The notes under the pieces: model-generated
Told to the model about the DNA's origin: nothing
Seen by the model: only the letters and a program-made list of their open reading frames with translations
Databases searched by the model: none
Assembly: GCA_018388625.1 (NCBI GenBank)
Contig: CP074402.1
Span: 3,720,001-3,784,000, forward strand
Direction: 5' to 3'
From: Nocardiopsis eucommiae
GTDB taxonomy: Bacteria > Actinomycetota > Actinomycetes > Streptosporangiales > Streptosporangiaceae
Length of the DNA stretch: 64,000 nt
Program-made: the position numbers and the translations under genes
Shown: positions 29,309 through 38,807 of the stretch, piece after piece
Layout: each line of letters starts with the position of its first letter
Position numbering within the stretch: the stretch's first letter is position 1

Positions 29309-30476
29309 ATGCCCCTGACCTTCCACTGGTTCCTGCCCACGCAGGGAGACAGCAGAGGCGTCGTCGGCGGAGGCCACGGCGCGGACGTCGTGTCCTCCCC
29401 CGCCTGGCGCACGCGCGAACCCTCCCTGGAGTACCTCGGCCAGATCGCCCAGGCCGCCGAACGGCTGGGGTTCGAGGGTGTCCTCACCCCCACCGGATCG
29501 TGGTGCGAGGACGCCTGGCTGACCACGGCGATGCTGGTCGGGGGCACGAGGCGGCTCAGGTTCCTGGTGGCCTTCCGTCCCGGCCTGCTCTCACCCACCC
29601 TGGCCGCGCAGATGGCCAGCACCTACCAGCGGCTCAGCGGGGGCCGCCTGCTGCTGAACGTGGTGACCGGCGGCGAGTCCGCCGAGCAGCGCCAGCACGG
29701 CGACTTCCTCGACAAGGACGCCCGGTACCGGCGCACCGGAGAGTTCCTGCGTGTGGTGGACGCCCTGTGGCGCGGCGAGACCGTGGACCACCGGGGCGAG
29801 CACGTCACCGTCGAGGGGGCCGCCCTCCAGCGGACGCCCTCCCCGCGCCCGCCCGTGTACTTCGGCGGTTCCTCCCCGCCGCTCTGGAGGTGGCCGCCTC
29901 GCACGTGGACACCTACCTGACCTGGGGTGAGCCTCCGGCCGCCGTCGCGGAGAAGATCGGCCGGGTCTCCGCGCTGGCCGCCGAACGGGGTCGGACCCTG
30001 GAGTACGGGATCAGGCTGCACGTGATCAGCCGCGACACCGAGGAGGAGGCGTGGGCGCAGGCCCGGCGTCTGCTCGACGGGATCTCCCCGAGACCGTCGC
30101 CCAGGTGCAGAGCGGTCTGCGCCGGAGCGAGTCCGAGGGGCAGCGGCGCATGCTGGACCTGCACGGCGGCCGGGCCGACGACCTGGAGATCCACCCCCAC
30201 CTGTGGGCCGGTGTGGGGCTGGCGCGCGGCGGGGCGGGTACGGCGATGGTCGGCAGCCACGAACAGGTCGCGAACCTGATCGAGGAGTACCACCGGGTGG
30301 GCATCAGCGAGTTCGTCCTGTCGGGCTACCCGCACCTGGAGGAGGCGTACTGGTTCGGTGAGGGTGTGCTGCCCCTGCTCCGGGAACGCGGCCTGTGGCG
30401 GCATCCGGACGGCGGTGAGGCCACCGGGGGCCGCACCCTCGTCCCCTTCGCCGTGGCGGAGCCCGCCACCACCTGA
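29309..30476 (+). CDS. SsuD-like FMNH2-dependent alkanesulfonate monooxygenase
   Basis: About 389 residues, luciferase-like barrel. SsuD landmarks: [71 protein letters not shown] and, near the end, [20 protein letters not shown]. Cleaves the C-S bond of alkanesulfonates to release sulfite, using O2 and reduced FMN. One-base losses near 29880 and near 30090. ATG 29309, 28 bases after the SfnB stop. The adjacent reductases would supply FMNH2. Confidence 0.9.
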
Positions 30477-30507
30477 GTCCGCCCCTTCCTTCCGTTCCGG
30501 AGCCGTC

Positions 30508-31052
30508 ATGACCACGACCGTCCTCGTCGGGAGCCCGCGCCCGGGTTCCCGCACCGCCACCGCCGCCCAGGCCGTGGCCCACCACGCCGCACGCGCCGCC
30601 GGGCTGCCTCCGGAGCAGGAGGTCCTGGAACTGGCGGACCTCTCGCCCCTGCTGCTCACCCCCGGACCCACCCTGGACGTGCGGTCGGCCCTGGAACAGG
30701 TGAGCGGATCCGATCTCCTGGTGGTGGCCAGCCCCACCTACAAGGCGACCTACACCGGACTGCTGAAGGTCTTCCTGGACCTGCTGCCGTCCGGTGTCCT
30801 GGAGGGCGTCACGGCCGTCCCCGTCCTGGTGATGGCCTCCCCGCGCACACCCTGGCCGTGGACGTGCACCTGCGCCCGCTGCTCCTGGAACTCGGGGCCA
30901 CGGTTCCCACCTCGGGGCTGGCCCTGCTCCAGGACACCGTGCCCACCGATGACGACCCCGGCCTACGGCTGGACGCGGTCCTGGAGCCGTGGGCCCACCG
31001 GTCCGCCTCGGCCCTGCGCGCCGCCGTCCGATCCCGGACCACCACCGTCTGA
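30508..31052 (+). CDS. NAD(P)H-dependent FMN reductase (SsuE/MsuE-like)
   Basis: About 181 residues, flavodoxin-like fold. Flavin phosphate loop VGSPRPGSRTA at the N-terminus and the active loop VVASPTYKATYTGLLKVFLDLL, both as in SsuE/MsuE. A one-base loss near 30842 separates the last 70 residues. ATG 30508. Supplies reduced FMN to the two oxygenases upstream. Confidence 0.88.
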
Positions 31053-31072
31053 CCGCCAGAAGGGAGAGTCCG

Positions 31073-31594
31073 TTGAGTGTCACCGAGACCTCGTCCCCGG
31101 GCCGGACCCGGGCCGAGGCCGACCGGTTCCGCGCGACGATGCGCCACCACCCGGCCGGGGTGGTCGTCATCACCGCGAGCGTCGGAGGAAGGCCGGTGGG
31201 ACTGACCGCCACGTCCTTCACCAGCGTGAGCCTGGATCCACCGCTCGTGTCCTTCTACGTGGCCGACACGTCCACCACCTGGCCGACACTGCGCCGCGCG
31301 GGCGAGTTCGGGGTGCAGCTGCTGAGCGAGGAGCAGGCGGACGTGGCCGCGCGGTTCGCGAGCAGGGACGTCGACCGCTTCGCACCGCCCACGGCCTGGC
31401 GACCGGGCCCGGACGGGGTGCCGCTGCTGGACGGGGCGGTGGCGCACCTGGTCTGCACGCGTTTCGACACCCGGCTGATCGGTGACCACTGGCTGGTCGT
31501 CGGGGAGGTGACCCACACGCTGGTCCTGACGGACCCGCGGCCGCCGCTCCTCTACCACCGGGGCGGGTTCACCACGGTGACTCCGACGGAGTAG
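31073..31594 (+). CDS. Flavin reductase, FMN-binding split-barrel family
   Basis: 173 residues, intact. Split-barrel motifs: RHHPAGVVVITASVGGRPVG, TATSFTSVSLDPPLVSFYV and the closing LLYHRGGFTT. A structurally unrelated alternative to the SsuE-type reductase beside it. TTG 31073 with AAGGGAGA upstream. Last gene of the set. Confidence 0.88.
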   Translation: MSVTETSSPGRTRAEADRFRATMRHHPAGVVVITASVGGRPVGLTATSFTSVSLDPPLVSFYVADTSTTWPTLRRAGEFGVQLLSEEQADVAARFASRDVDRFAPPTAWRPGPDGVPLLDGAVAHLVCTRFDTRLIGDHWLVVGEVTHTLVLTDPRPPLLYHRGGFTTVTPTE

Positions 31595-31621
31595 GCACGG
31601 CTCCGCGAACCCCCTCGCCTG

Positions 31622-31660
31622 GGCGGAGGGGCCCCGAACTGACGGGGGCTCCCCTCCGCC
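31622..31660 (+). terminator. Terminator after sulfur-oxygenase genes
   Basis: GGCGGAGGGG (31622-31631) pairs perfectly with CCCCTCCGCC (31651-31660), with further G/C pairing inside the loop, 28 bases past the flavin reductase stop. Confidence 0.8.
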
Positions 31661-31738
31661 GTGCGGTCCGTGCCTCGTGGATCCGCACCGTGACGCCGGG
31701 CGCACGTGTGAGGCCCGGGTGGGGCGGAGGATCGCGGG

Positions 31739-32158
31739 TCAGCGCGTGAACGGGGCCCGGAGGCGGGCGGCGAGACGGGCCAGGGCGGCACGCACGCCGG
31801 TGGAGCGGGAGACGGGGCGCAGCCCCGGGAGGATGGCCACCGGTGCGGGTGCGGTGAGGGGCGCGGTGACGGTGAGCCCGCCCGTGCCGCGACGCAGGGT
31901 CGGGCGGCCGATCGGAGCGTCCAGGTCCACGCGGCACAGGGGCGCGCGGTCCGCGCTCCGGGCGAGGACGAGGGTGTCGCCCTCGCGCAGGACGACCACC
32001 CCTCGGGGGTCGACGCCCGGGGCGAGCTCGACCTCGACCACGAGGTCGCCGCCGAAGCGGCCGCTGTCCACCCGGGCCACGGGCTCGGCCTCGAACTGGG
32101 CCCACAGGTGCTCGTCGATCCGCTCGTCGGTACCCGCGAAGACATCCGTGACGCGCAT
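31739..32158 (-). CDS. Small heat-shock (Hsp20-like) protein candidate
   Basis: 139 residues. The pattern GGDLVVEVELAPGVDPRGVV, GDTLVLARS, and a last strand GGLTVTAPL resembles the alpha-crystallin domain of Hsp20 proteins, but identity is low by eye. The tail is Arg/Ala-rich. ATG 32158 with GAGGGGAAG upstream. The HspR-type inverted repeat 20 bases upstream strongly suggests heat-shock control and supports the assignment. Confidence 0.5.
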   Translation of the reverse strand: MRVTDVFAGTDERIDEHLWAQFEAEPVARVDSGRFGGDLVVEVELAPGVDPRGVVVLREGDTLVLARSADRAPLCRVDLDAPIGRPTLRRGTGGLTVTAPLTAPAPVAILPGLRPVSRSTGVRAALARLAARLRAPFTR

Positions 32159-32177
32159 CGGACCACTTCCCCTCGTC

Positions 32178-32198
32178 CTTGAGTTGTCTGCGCTCAAG
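32178..32198 (-). promoter_or_regulatory. HspR-type (HAIR) operator
   Basis: CTTGAGT-N7-GCTCAAG, one base away from the HAIR consensus CTTGAGT-N7-ACTCAAG recognised by the heat-shock repressor HspR. Directly upstream of the Hsp20-like gene. Confidence 0.75.
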
Positions 32199-32257
32199 TT
32201 TATTGACGCACCCTCACGAGGGCAAGGGAGAAGTGTCCGACACGGCCATGGCGGCGG

Positions 32258-33347
32258 TCACGCGTCCAGGCGCTCCCCGACCCCGGCGAGAAGACGTGCA
32301 CCTGTCCCGGCCGGACCCGCAGGTGGACGACCTGCCCGCTGCTCGGGGCGCGGTCCGGGGCCACCCTCACCACCAGGTCGCTGTCGGCCGGGTGCCCCGG
32401 GATCCCCCGTACAGGTAGCAGTCCGCGCCCAGGTTCTCGACCAGGCCGACCTCCATCGGGAAGCCGTCCCCGTCGCCCACCAGGTCCACCGCCTCGGGCC
32501 GGAAGCCCAACAGGACCGAGTCCGCGCCCTCCCGGGCCAGACGCGCCCGTTGTCCCGGGCTCAGCGGAAGGTCGTGACCGCCCACCCGCACCGCCTCACC
32601 CGTGACCGGGAACGCGCGCAGGTTCATCGCGGGCGAGCCCATGAACCCGGCGACGAAGGCGTTGGCCGGGCGCTCGTAGAGCCCGAGCGGGGTGTCGCAC
32701 TGCTGGAGCAGACCGTCCTTGAGCACCGCGACCCGGTCGCCCATGGTCATGGCCTCGACCTGGTCATGGGTGACGTAGACGGTGGTGACGCCCAGCCTGC
32801 GCTGGAGTTCGGCGATCTGGGTACGGGTGGACACCCGGAGCTTGGCGTCCAGGTTGGACAGCGGCTCGTCCATCAGGAAGACCCGGGGCTCGCGCACGAT
32901 CGCACGGCCCATCGCCACGCGTTGACGCTGGCCGCCGGAGAGCGCCTTGGGCCTGCGGTCGAGCAGCGGGGTCAGGTCCAGAAGCTCGGCGGCCTCGGCC
33001 ACCCGGCGCGTCCGCTCCTCCTTTCCGACCCTGGCCATCTCCAGGGCGAAGCCCATGTTCTGCCCCACGGTCATGTGCGGATAGAGCGCGTAGGACTGGA
33101 ACACCATCGCGATGTCGCGGTCCATGGGGCTGAGGTCGGTGACGTCGGTGTCCCCGATGCGGATGGTCCCGTGGTCCACCTCCTCCAGTCCGGCGAGCAT
33201 GCGCAGTGACGTGGACTTCCCGCAGCCGGACGGTCCGACCAGGACCAGGAACTCCCCGTCCTCGATCTCCAGGCTCAGCTCGTCCACGGCGGGCGCGTCC
33301 GAGCCCGGGTAGAAGTGGGTGGCCTTCTCGAAACTGACCGATGCCAC
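32258..33347 (-). CDS. Polyol/sugar ABC transporter ATP-binding protein (MalK/SmoK-like)
   Basis: About 363 residues. Walker A GPSGCGKST, Q-loop VFQSYALYPHM, signature LSGGQRQR, Walker B VFLMDEPLSNLDA, plus the C-terminal OB-type regulatory domain (LGFRPEAVDL). One-base losses near 32405 and near 32275 displace the last residues; the likely end is TGA at 32258. GTG 33347 is spaced correctly from GAGGAG. Last gene of the polyol operon. Confidence 0.88.
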
Positions 33348-33361
33348 GTGGCATCACTCCT

Positions 33362-34356
33362 CTACAGCTGCGGGTTGACCTGGAGCTTGCGGCCGCGACC
33401 GGCGCGGAAGGCCTCGACGGCGAGACCGTAGTCGTCGAGGCCGAAGGAGTCGGTGACCATGGTCTCGGCGTCCACGACCCCTTGGCCATGATGTCCACGG
33501 CACGCCCGTAGCTGTGCAGCACGGCCATGGAGCCGACCACGGTGATCTCGTCGTTGTAGATACGGAACGGCGAGAAGGTCGCGGTGGCCTCGGCCGGGGC
33601 CACCCCGAACACCTGGAAGGTGCCGCCCCGCGCCACCCTGGTCAGACCGTCCTCGATCGCCGGGACCACGCCGGTGCAGTCGATGACCACCTCCCAGTCG
33701 GAGCGGTCGAGCGCGTCGGCGCCGACGGCCACCGCGTCCGCCGCCAGGGAGGCGGCCACCGCGAGGCGGTCGGTGTTCGGGTCGACCACGGACACGCTGG
33801 CGGCCCCGGCGGAGGCGGCCAGCTGGGCCATGAGCAGGCCCATGGTCCCCGCTCCGTAGACCAGGTAGTGCTCGCCCACCCGGCCCGGCAGCAGGTCGAA
33901 CCCGTGCACGGCGCAGGAGAGGGGCTCGATGAGCGCGGCGTGCTCGAAGGGCATGGCGTCGGGGATGCGGTAGCAGGAGGCCGCCGGCACCGAGACGAAC
34001 TCGGCGCTGGCGCCGGGCCGGGTCACGCCCACCGCGTTCCACCGCGCGCACAGGTTGCCCCGACCCACCAGGCACTTGGGGCACTCACCACAGAACAGGG
34101 AGGGGTCGACCGCGACCCGGTCGTCGACGGCCACGTCGGTGACCTCCGAGCCGACCGCGACCACGGTTCCGGCGAACTCGTGCCCGGGGACGATGGGGTA
34201 CGGGGTGGGTGCGAACTCCCCGTCGATGATGTGCAGGTCGGTTCCGCAGATGCCCACGGCGGCCGGGGCGACGACCACGTGCCCGGGGCCGGGCTTGGGG
34301 TCGTCCACCTGCTGGACGGAGTAGCTTCCGGGTTCGCTGACGACGAGTGCGCGCAT
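33362..34356 (-). CDS. Zinc-dependent polyol/alcohol dehydrogenase
   Basis: About 331 residues, medium-chain dehydrogenase. Catalytic zinc site CGTDLHIIDG and PGHEFAGTVVAVG; structural zinc CGECPKCLVGRGNLC; NAD-binding YGAGTMGLLMAQLAASAG. Resembles sorbitol/xylitol/arabinitol dehydrogenases. A one-base loss near 33478 splits the last 40 residues. The ATG shares one base with the stop of the permease (TAATG). With the xylulokinase across the regulatory region, a route polyol to xylulose to xylulose-5-phosphate is likely. Confidence 0.88.
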
Positions 34357-35246
34357 TACTTCACGGCTCCTAGGGACAGGCCGCGGACCAGCCACCGTTG
34401 GGCGGCCCATCCGGCGAGGATCACGGGCAGGGCCGCCATGGTGGAGGCGGCCGAGAGTCGGGCCCAGTACAGGCCCTCGCCGCTGATGAAGCCGACGAGG
34501 AAGACCGGGACGGTGGAGGCCTGGGACGCGGTCAGGTTGACCGCGAAGAAGAACTCGTTCCAGGCGAAGATGAAGCAGATCAGGGCGGTGGCGGCCAGTC
34601 CGGGGGCGATCATCGGCAGGATGACGCGCCGCATCTCCGTGAACCGGCGCGCTCCGTCCATCCGGGCGGCTTCGAGGACCTCCTTCGGTAGCTCGACGAG
34701 GAACGACCGGATCATCCAGATCGCGATCGGCAGGTTCATGGCCGTGTACACGAGGGTGAGCGTGCGGGCGTCGTCCAGCGCGCCGAGGTTCCTGGCGATG
34801 ACGTACAGCGGCAGGATCATGGCCACCGGCGGCAGGAGCTTGGTGGACAGGAAGAAGAACAGAGAGTCGCGCCACGCCGGGACGCGCACCAGGGAGAGCG
34901 CGTAGGCGGCGGGCAGGCCCAGGACGATGGCGAGGATCGTCGACAGTACCGACGCCTGGACGGAGTTCAGCAGGTAGGGGACGAAGTCGCGCCCGATCAC
35001 CGCCGAGTACTGGTCCAGGGTCGGTTGGAAGAAGAAGGTGGGCGGGTTGGTGGAGGCCTGGGACTCCTGCTTGAAGCCGGTGAGGAACATCCACAGCACG
35101 GGGAAGAAGAACAGCAGTCCCAGCGCCCACGCGAGGAGGCCCGGCAGGGGGCGTACGGGTCGGCGCCGACGTCGACGCCGGACCGAGCCGGGCCGGGGCG
35201 CGGTCGTCCCCGACGGGGCGGCCGGAGGTGCGGTCACGGGGGTCAC
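34356..35246 (-). CDS. Polyol/sugar ABC permease (MalG-like)
   Basis: 296 residues, intact. Arg-rich cytoplasmic start, six helices, MalG-type landmarks LWMFLTGFKQESQA, LLPPVAMILPLYVIA and the EAA loop LEAARMDGARRFTEMRRVIL. GTG 35246 overlaps the previous stop (GTGA). Confidence 0.92.
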   Translation of the reverse strand: MTPVTAPPAAPSGTTAPRPGSVRRRRRRRPVRPLPGLLAWALGLLFFFPVLWMFLTGFKQESQASTNPPTFFFQPTLDQYSAVIGRDFVPYLLNSVQASVLSTILAIVLGLPAAYALSLVRVPAWRDSLFFFLSTKLLPPVAMILPLYVIARNLGALDDARTLTLVYTAMNLPIAIWMIRSFLVELPKEVLEAARMDGARRFTEMRRVILPMIAPGLAATALICFIFAWNEFFFAVNLTASQASTVPVFLVGFISGEGLYWARLSAASTMAALPVILAGWAAQRWLVRGLSLGAVK

Positions 35247-36169
35247 GACTCCTCCTCGAACAGGCTGGAGACCACGCGCAGGGCGAACATGGCGACGACC
35301 AGGGTCGCGACGACCACGATCACTCCGGCGGCGGCCGCCTCCCCCACGTCGAAGGAGCGGAAGGCCTGAAGGTAGATGAAGTAGGGCAGGTTGGTGGTCG
35401 ACTGTCCCGGGCCGCCCTGGGTGATCATGTAGATCGCGTCGAAGGTCTGCACGATGTAGATCGTGCCGAGCAGGATCGCCAGCTCCACGAAGCGGCGCAG
35501 GTGCGGGAAGGTGATCCGTCGGAAGACCGCGAGGGGTCCGGCGCCGTCCACCCGCGCGGCCTCCAGCACCTCGGGTGACTGGCTCTGGAGCCCGGCGAGC
35601 ATGATGAGCATCATGAACGGGGTCCACTGCCAGGTCAGCACCATGACGATGGACAGCAGCGGGAAGTCGTTGACCCAGTCCGCCTGGACCCCGAACGGCG
35701 ACAGCACCCAGTTGAGCAGGCCGTACACCGGGTGGTACATGGAGGTCTTCCACAGCAGCGCGGCGGCGACCGGCATGACCAGGAACGGGGTGATCATCAG
35801 GGTCCGGACGATCCCCCGGCCGAGGAAGGCGCGGTCGAGGAGGAGGGCCAGGCCCAGCCCGAGGACCAGCGAGGCCAGGACGGCGCCGACGGTCAGCAGG
35901 ACGGTGTTGGCCACGGCGTTGTGGAAGAGCGGGTCGCCCAGGACGCTGCCGTAGTTGGCGAACCCGGCGAAGGAGTCGGAGTCGGGGCGCAGCAGGTTGC
36001 TGCTCTGGAAGCTGTAGTAGACGGTGAACAGGAACGGGATCTGGGTCATCGCGATGACGAACAGCAGTCCCGGCAGCAGCGGACCGCGCCGGAGCCATCG
36101 CTCCGCCCGGGTCAGGTCCCGGGTCCGGGGCCCGCGCCGCGCCGTCTCCGGCGGGGTCTGAGCGGTCAT
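35243..36169 (-). CDS. Polyol/sugar ABC permease (MalF-like)
   Basis: 308 residues, intact. LFTVYYSFQSSNLL near the first helix, LLIMLAGLQSQSPEVLEAARVDGAGP as the EAA loop, and MITQGGPGQSTTNLPYFIYL, typical of sorbitol/mannitol and related transporters. ATG 36169. Confidence 0.92.
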   Translation of the reverse strand: MTAQTPPETARRGPRTRDLTRAERWLRRGPLLPGLLFVIAMTQIPFLFTVYYSFQSSNLLRPDSDSFAGFANYGSVLGDPLFHNAVANTVLLTVGAVLASLVLGLGLALLLDRAFLGRGIVRTLMITPFLVMPVAAALLWKTSMYHPVYGLLNWVLSPFGVQADWVNDFPLLSIVMVLTWQWTPFMMLIMLAGLQSQSPEVLEAARVDGAGPLAVFRRITFPHLRRFVELAILLGTIYIVQTFDAIYMITQGGPGQSTTNLPYFIYLQAFRSFDVGEAAAAGVIVVVATLVVAMFALRVVSSLFEEES

Positions 36170-36244
36170 GGCCCTCCTTGCGGGAGTCGGGGTGGGGAGG
36201 TCTCCGGTGCCGGTGCCGGGTTCGGTGTCCGGCACCGGGGGTTC

Positions 36245-37603
36245 TCAGTCGCGGTAGCCGCCGGACACGGCGGTCTGGTCCGCGTACTCCTGCGACTTGG
36301 CCAGGGCCTCCTCCACGGTCTGCTGGCCGGCGATGGCGGCGGAGATCTCCTGGGAGACGAGGGTGCCGAGGTCCTGGAACTCGGGGATGGACACGTACTG
36401 GACCCCGGTCCAGGGCTGCGGGTGCACCCCGGGCTGTTCCACGTCGACGTTGTCGATGGCGTCGTAGGTGGGACCGGCGAAGGCCTCGGCGGCCTCCTGG
36501 TACTCGGGGATGTCGTAGGTCGAGACGCGCGCGCCGGGCGGGACGCGCTCCCACCCCAGTTCCTCACCGACGAGCTGGTGGTACTCCTTGGAGGTCGCCC
36601 AGGAGACGAACTCCCACGCGGCCTCGGGGTCGGTGGAGGTGGAGGGGATCGACAGGGCCCAGGCCCACAGCCAGCCCGCGTGCTCGGTCTCCATGGTCGG
36701 CGCGGCGACGTAGCCGATGTCACCGACGACGCTGCTGGAGTCCGGGTCCTCCAGGCTGCCCGCCGCGACGGTGGAGTCGTAGAGCATGGCGGCGTCGCCC
36801 TGGGCCATGGTGGTGAGGCACTCGGTGAAGCCCGCGTTGGGGGCGCCCGACTGTCCGTGGTCGCGGACGAGGTCCACGTACGTCGTGACGGCCTCCTCCA
36901 CCTCGGGTGAGTCGAGGTGGGCGTTCCAGTCCTCGTCGTACCACTGGCCGCCGTAGGTGAGGATCACCGAGTTCAGCGGCGCCAGGAGTTCGCCCCAGCC
37001 CGGCACCCCTCGCAGGCAGATCCCGGCGGTGCCGGTGTCCGGGTCGTCCAGCTCGGCCGCGAGCTCCTCGACCTCCTCCCAGGTGGGCCGCTCCGGCATG
37101 TCCAGGCCGGCCTCCTCGAAGAGGTCCTCGCGGTACATGAGGAAGGAGGACTCGCCGTAGAAGGGCGCCCCGTACATCTGGTCCTCGTGGGAGAGGGCGG
37201 AGCGGACGGTGGGGATGATGTCGTCGATCTCGTAGTCCGGATCGGCGGCGTACTCGTCGAGGCTGAGGATCCACTGGTTCTCGGCCCAGATGGGCACCTC
37301 GTAGGTGCCGATGGTGACGACGTCGTACTGGCCGCCCTGGGTGGCGATGTCCTGGGTCACCCGGTCGCGGAGCTGGTTCTCGGGCAGGACCACGAACTCG
37401 ACCGTGATGTCGGGGTGCGCGTCGTTGAACTCCGACGCGAGTGCCTCGATGTCCTCCATCTGCGGGTTGGAGACCGTGGCGACGGTGACGATCCGGTCGC
37501 CGTCCGCCCCGGCGCCCCCGGCCCCCGAGCAGCCGGTGGCGACCAGGGCCAGTCCGGTGGCCGCCGCCACCAGCGGCACGCCTCGCGGTGCGTTCGTGAA
37601 CAT
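36245..37603 (-). CDS. Polyol/sugar-binding lipoprotein
   Basis: 452 residues, intact. Signal peptide with lipobox ALVATGC near residue 25. Solute-binding family 1: VTVATVSNPQMEDIEALASE, DVVTIGTYEVPIWAENQWI, MYGAPFYGESSFLMYR and WAWALSIPSTS. Best resembles sorbitol/mannitol-binding proteins. ATG 37603 with AGGAGG upstream. First gene of the operon; operators lie 82 bases upstream. Confidence 0.92.
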   Translation of the reverse strand: MFTNAPRGVPLVAAATGLALVATGCSGAGGAGADGDRIVTVATVSNPQMEDIEALASEFNDAHPDITVEFVVLPENQLRDRVTQDIATQGGQYDVVTIGTYEVPIWAENQWILSLDEYAADPDYEIDDIIPTVRSALSHEDQMYGAPFYGESSFLMYREDLFEEAGLDMPERPTWEEVEELAAELDDPDTGTAGICLRGVPGWGELLAPLNSVILTYGGQWYDEDWNAHLDSPEVEEAVTTYVDLVRDHGQSGAPNAGFTECLTTMAQGDAAMLYDSTVAAGSLEDPDSSSVVGDIGYVAAPTMETEHAGWLWAWALSIPSTSTDPEAAWEFVSWATSKEYHQLVGEELGWERVPPGARVSTYDIPEYQEAAEAFAGPTYDAIDNVDVEQPGVHPQPWTGVQYVSIPEFQDLGTLVSQEISAAIAGQQTVEEALAKSQEYADQTAVSGGYRD

Positions 37604-37684
37604 GACTTCCTCCTGGGGGTAGGCAGGCGAGGACCGCGGCATCACACGCGGGGGATGGCCGTGCGGTCTCCTCCGAGCACCAGC

Positions 37685-37698
37685 CGCTCATATGAGCG
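37685..37698. promoter_or_regulatory. SorC-type operator 1
   Basis: Perfect 14-bp palindrome CGCTCA-TA-TGAGCG upstream of the binding-protein gene. A further half-site TGAGCG lies at 37713-37718. Confidence 0.75.
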
Positions 37699-37786
37699 TT
37701 GTTGCTAACACATGAGCGGCCCGGGCCTCATTTAAGTTGTGACGGGTGTCACCGGTCAACCCGTGGTGCAATAATGGGCGATACTC

Positions 37787-37800
37787 CGCTCATTTGAGCG
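37787..37800. promoter_or_regulatory. SorC-type operator 2
   Basis: Perfect 14-bp palindrome CGCTCA-TT-TGAGCG, 20 bases upstream of the SorC-family regulator start. Same arms as operator 1, so the regulator probably controls both directions. Confidence 0.75.
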
Positions 37801-37819
37801 TCACCACTGGAGGGCGTAG

Positions 37820-38766
37820 ATGAAGCACGCGTTCCGACCCGCGGAACTGATCCGCGCCACCGCGGTCGCCCGCAGGTACTACCTGGCGGGCGACTCCAAG
37901 ATCCGCATCGCCGAGGACTTCGGGATCAGCAGGTTCAAGGTCGCACGCATCCTGGAGGAGGCCCGCGACGTGGGGATCGTCCGCATCGAGATCGCGGAAC
38001 CCACCGAGGTGGACACCGACCTCTCCCAGCGGCTGAGCACCGCCTACGGCCTCAAGCAGGCGGTGGTGGTCGCCCACGCCGGAGAGGGCGAGGCGCTGCA
38101 CCGCAGCCTCGGGCGCATCGCCGCCGAGTACCTGACCGAGATCCTCGAGGAGGGCGACACCCTCGGGCTCGCCTGTTCCCGTACCCTCAACGCGATGACT
38201 CTGGCCCTGGGCGACCTGCCCCGGTGCACGGTCGTGCAGCTCACCGGCGTACTGCCCGGCGGCGTGGAGGAGAACTCGGTGGAACTCGTGCGGAGGGTGG
38301 CCAGCCTCGCGCGCGGCCCGGCCTTCCCCGTCTACGCCCCACTGGTCGTGTCGGACCCCGGCACGGCGGAGGCGCTGCGCAGCCAGCCCCAGGTGGCCGA
38401 CGCCATGCAGCGCTACGGCGAACTCGACAAGGCCGTGGTCGCCATCGGTTCGTGGTCTCCCACGCTCTCCCTGGTGCGCGACGCCCTCTCCCCGCCGAGG
38501 GGGCCGCCCTCGAACGCGAGGGCGTCCAGGCCGAGGTATGCGCGCGCACCGTGGACGTGCACGGCACCCCCATCGCGCCGGAACTGACCTCCCGCGTCAT
38601 CGCCATCACCCTGGACCAGCTCCGCGCGGTCCCCGAGGTCATCGCCGTGGCCGGGGGCTCGGGCAAGGCCCAGGCCATCCACTCCACCCTCAAGACCGGG
38701 GTGATCTCCTCACTGGTCACCGACACCACGACGGCACGCATCCTCCTCGAGTCAGCGATGAACTGA
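37820..38766 (+). CDS. SorC/DeoR-family sugar-binding transcriptional regulator
   Basis: About 315 residues. N-terminal helix-turn-helix [20 protein letters not shown] and [18 protein letters not shown]; the rest is the SorC sugar-phosphate-sensing domain ([44 protein letters not shown]). A one-base loss near 38497 breaks it. ATG 37820. Divergent from the transporter operon and directly upstream of xylulokinase. Confidence 0.88.
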
Positions 38767-38807
38767 CCTCCACGCACGCTTCGACCCCTCACTCACACGG
38801 AGCACAC

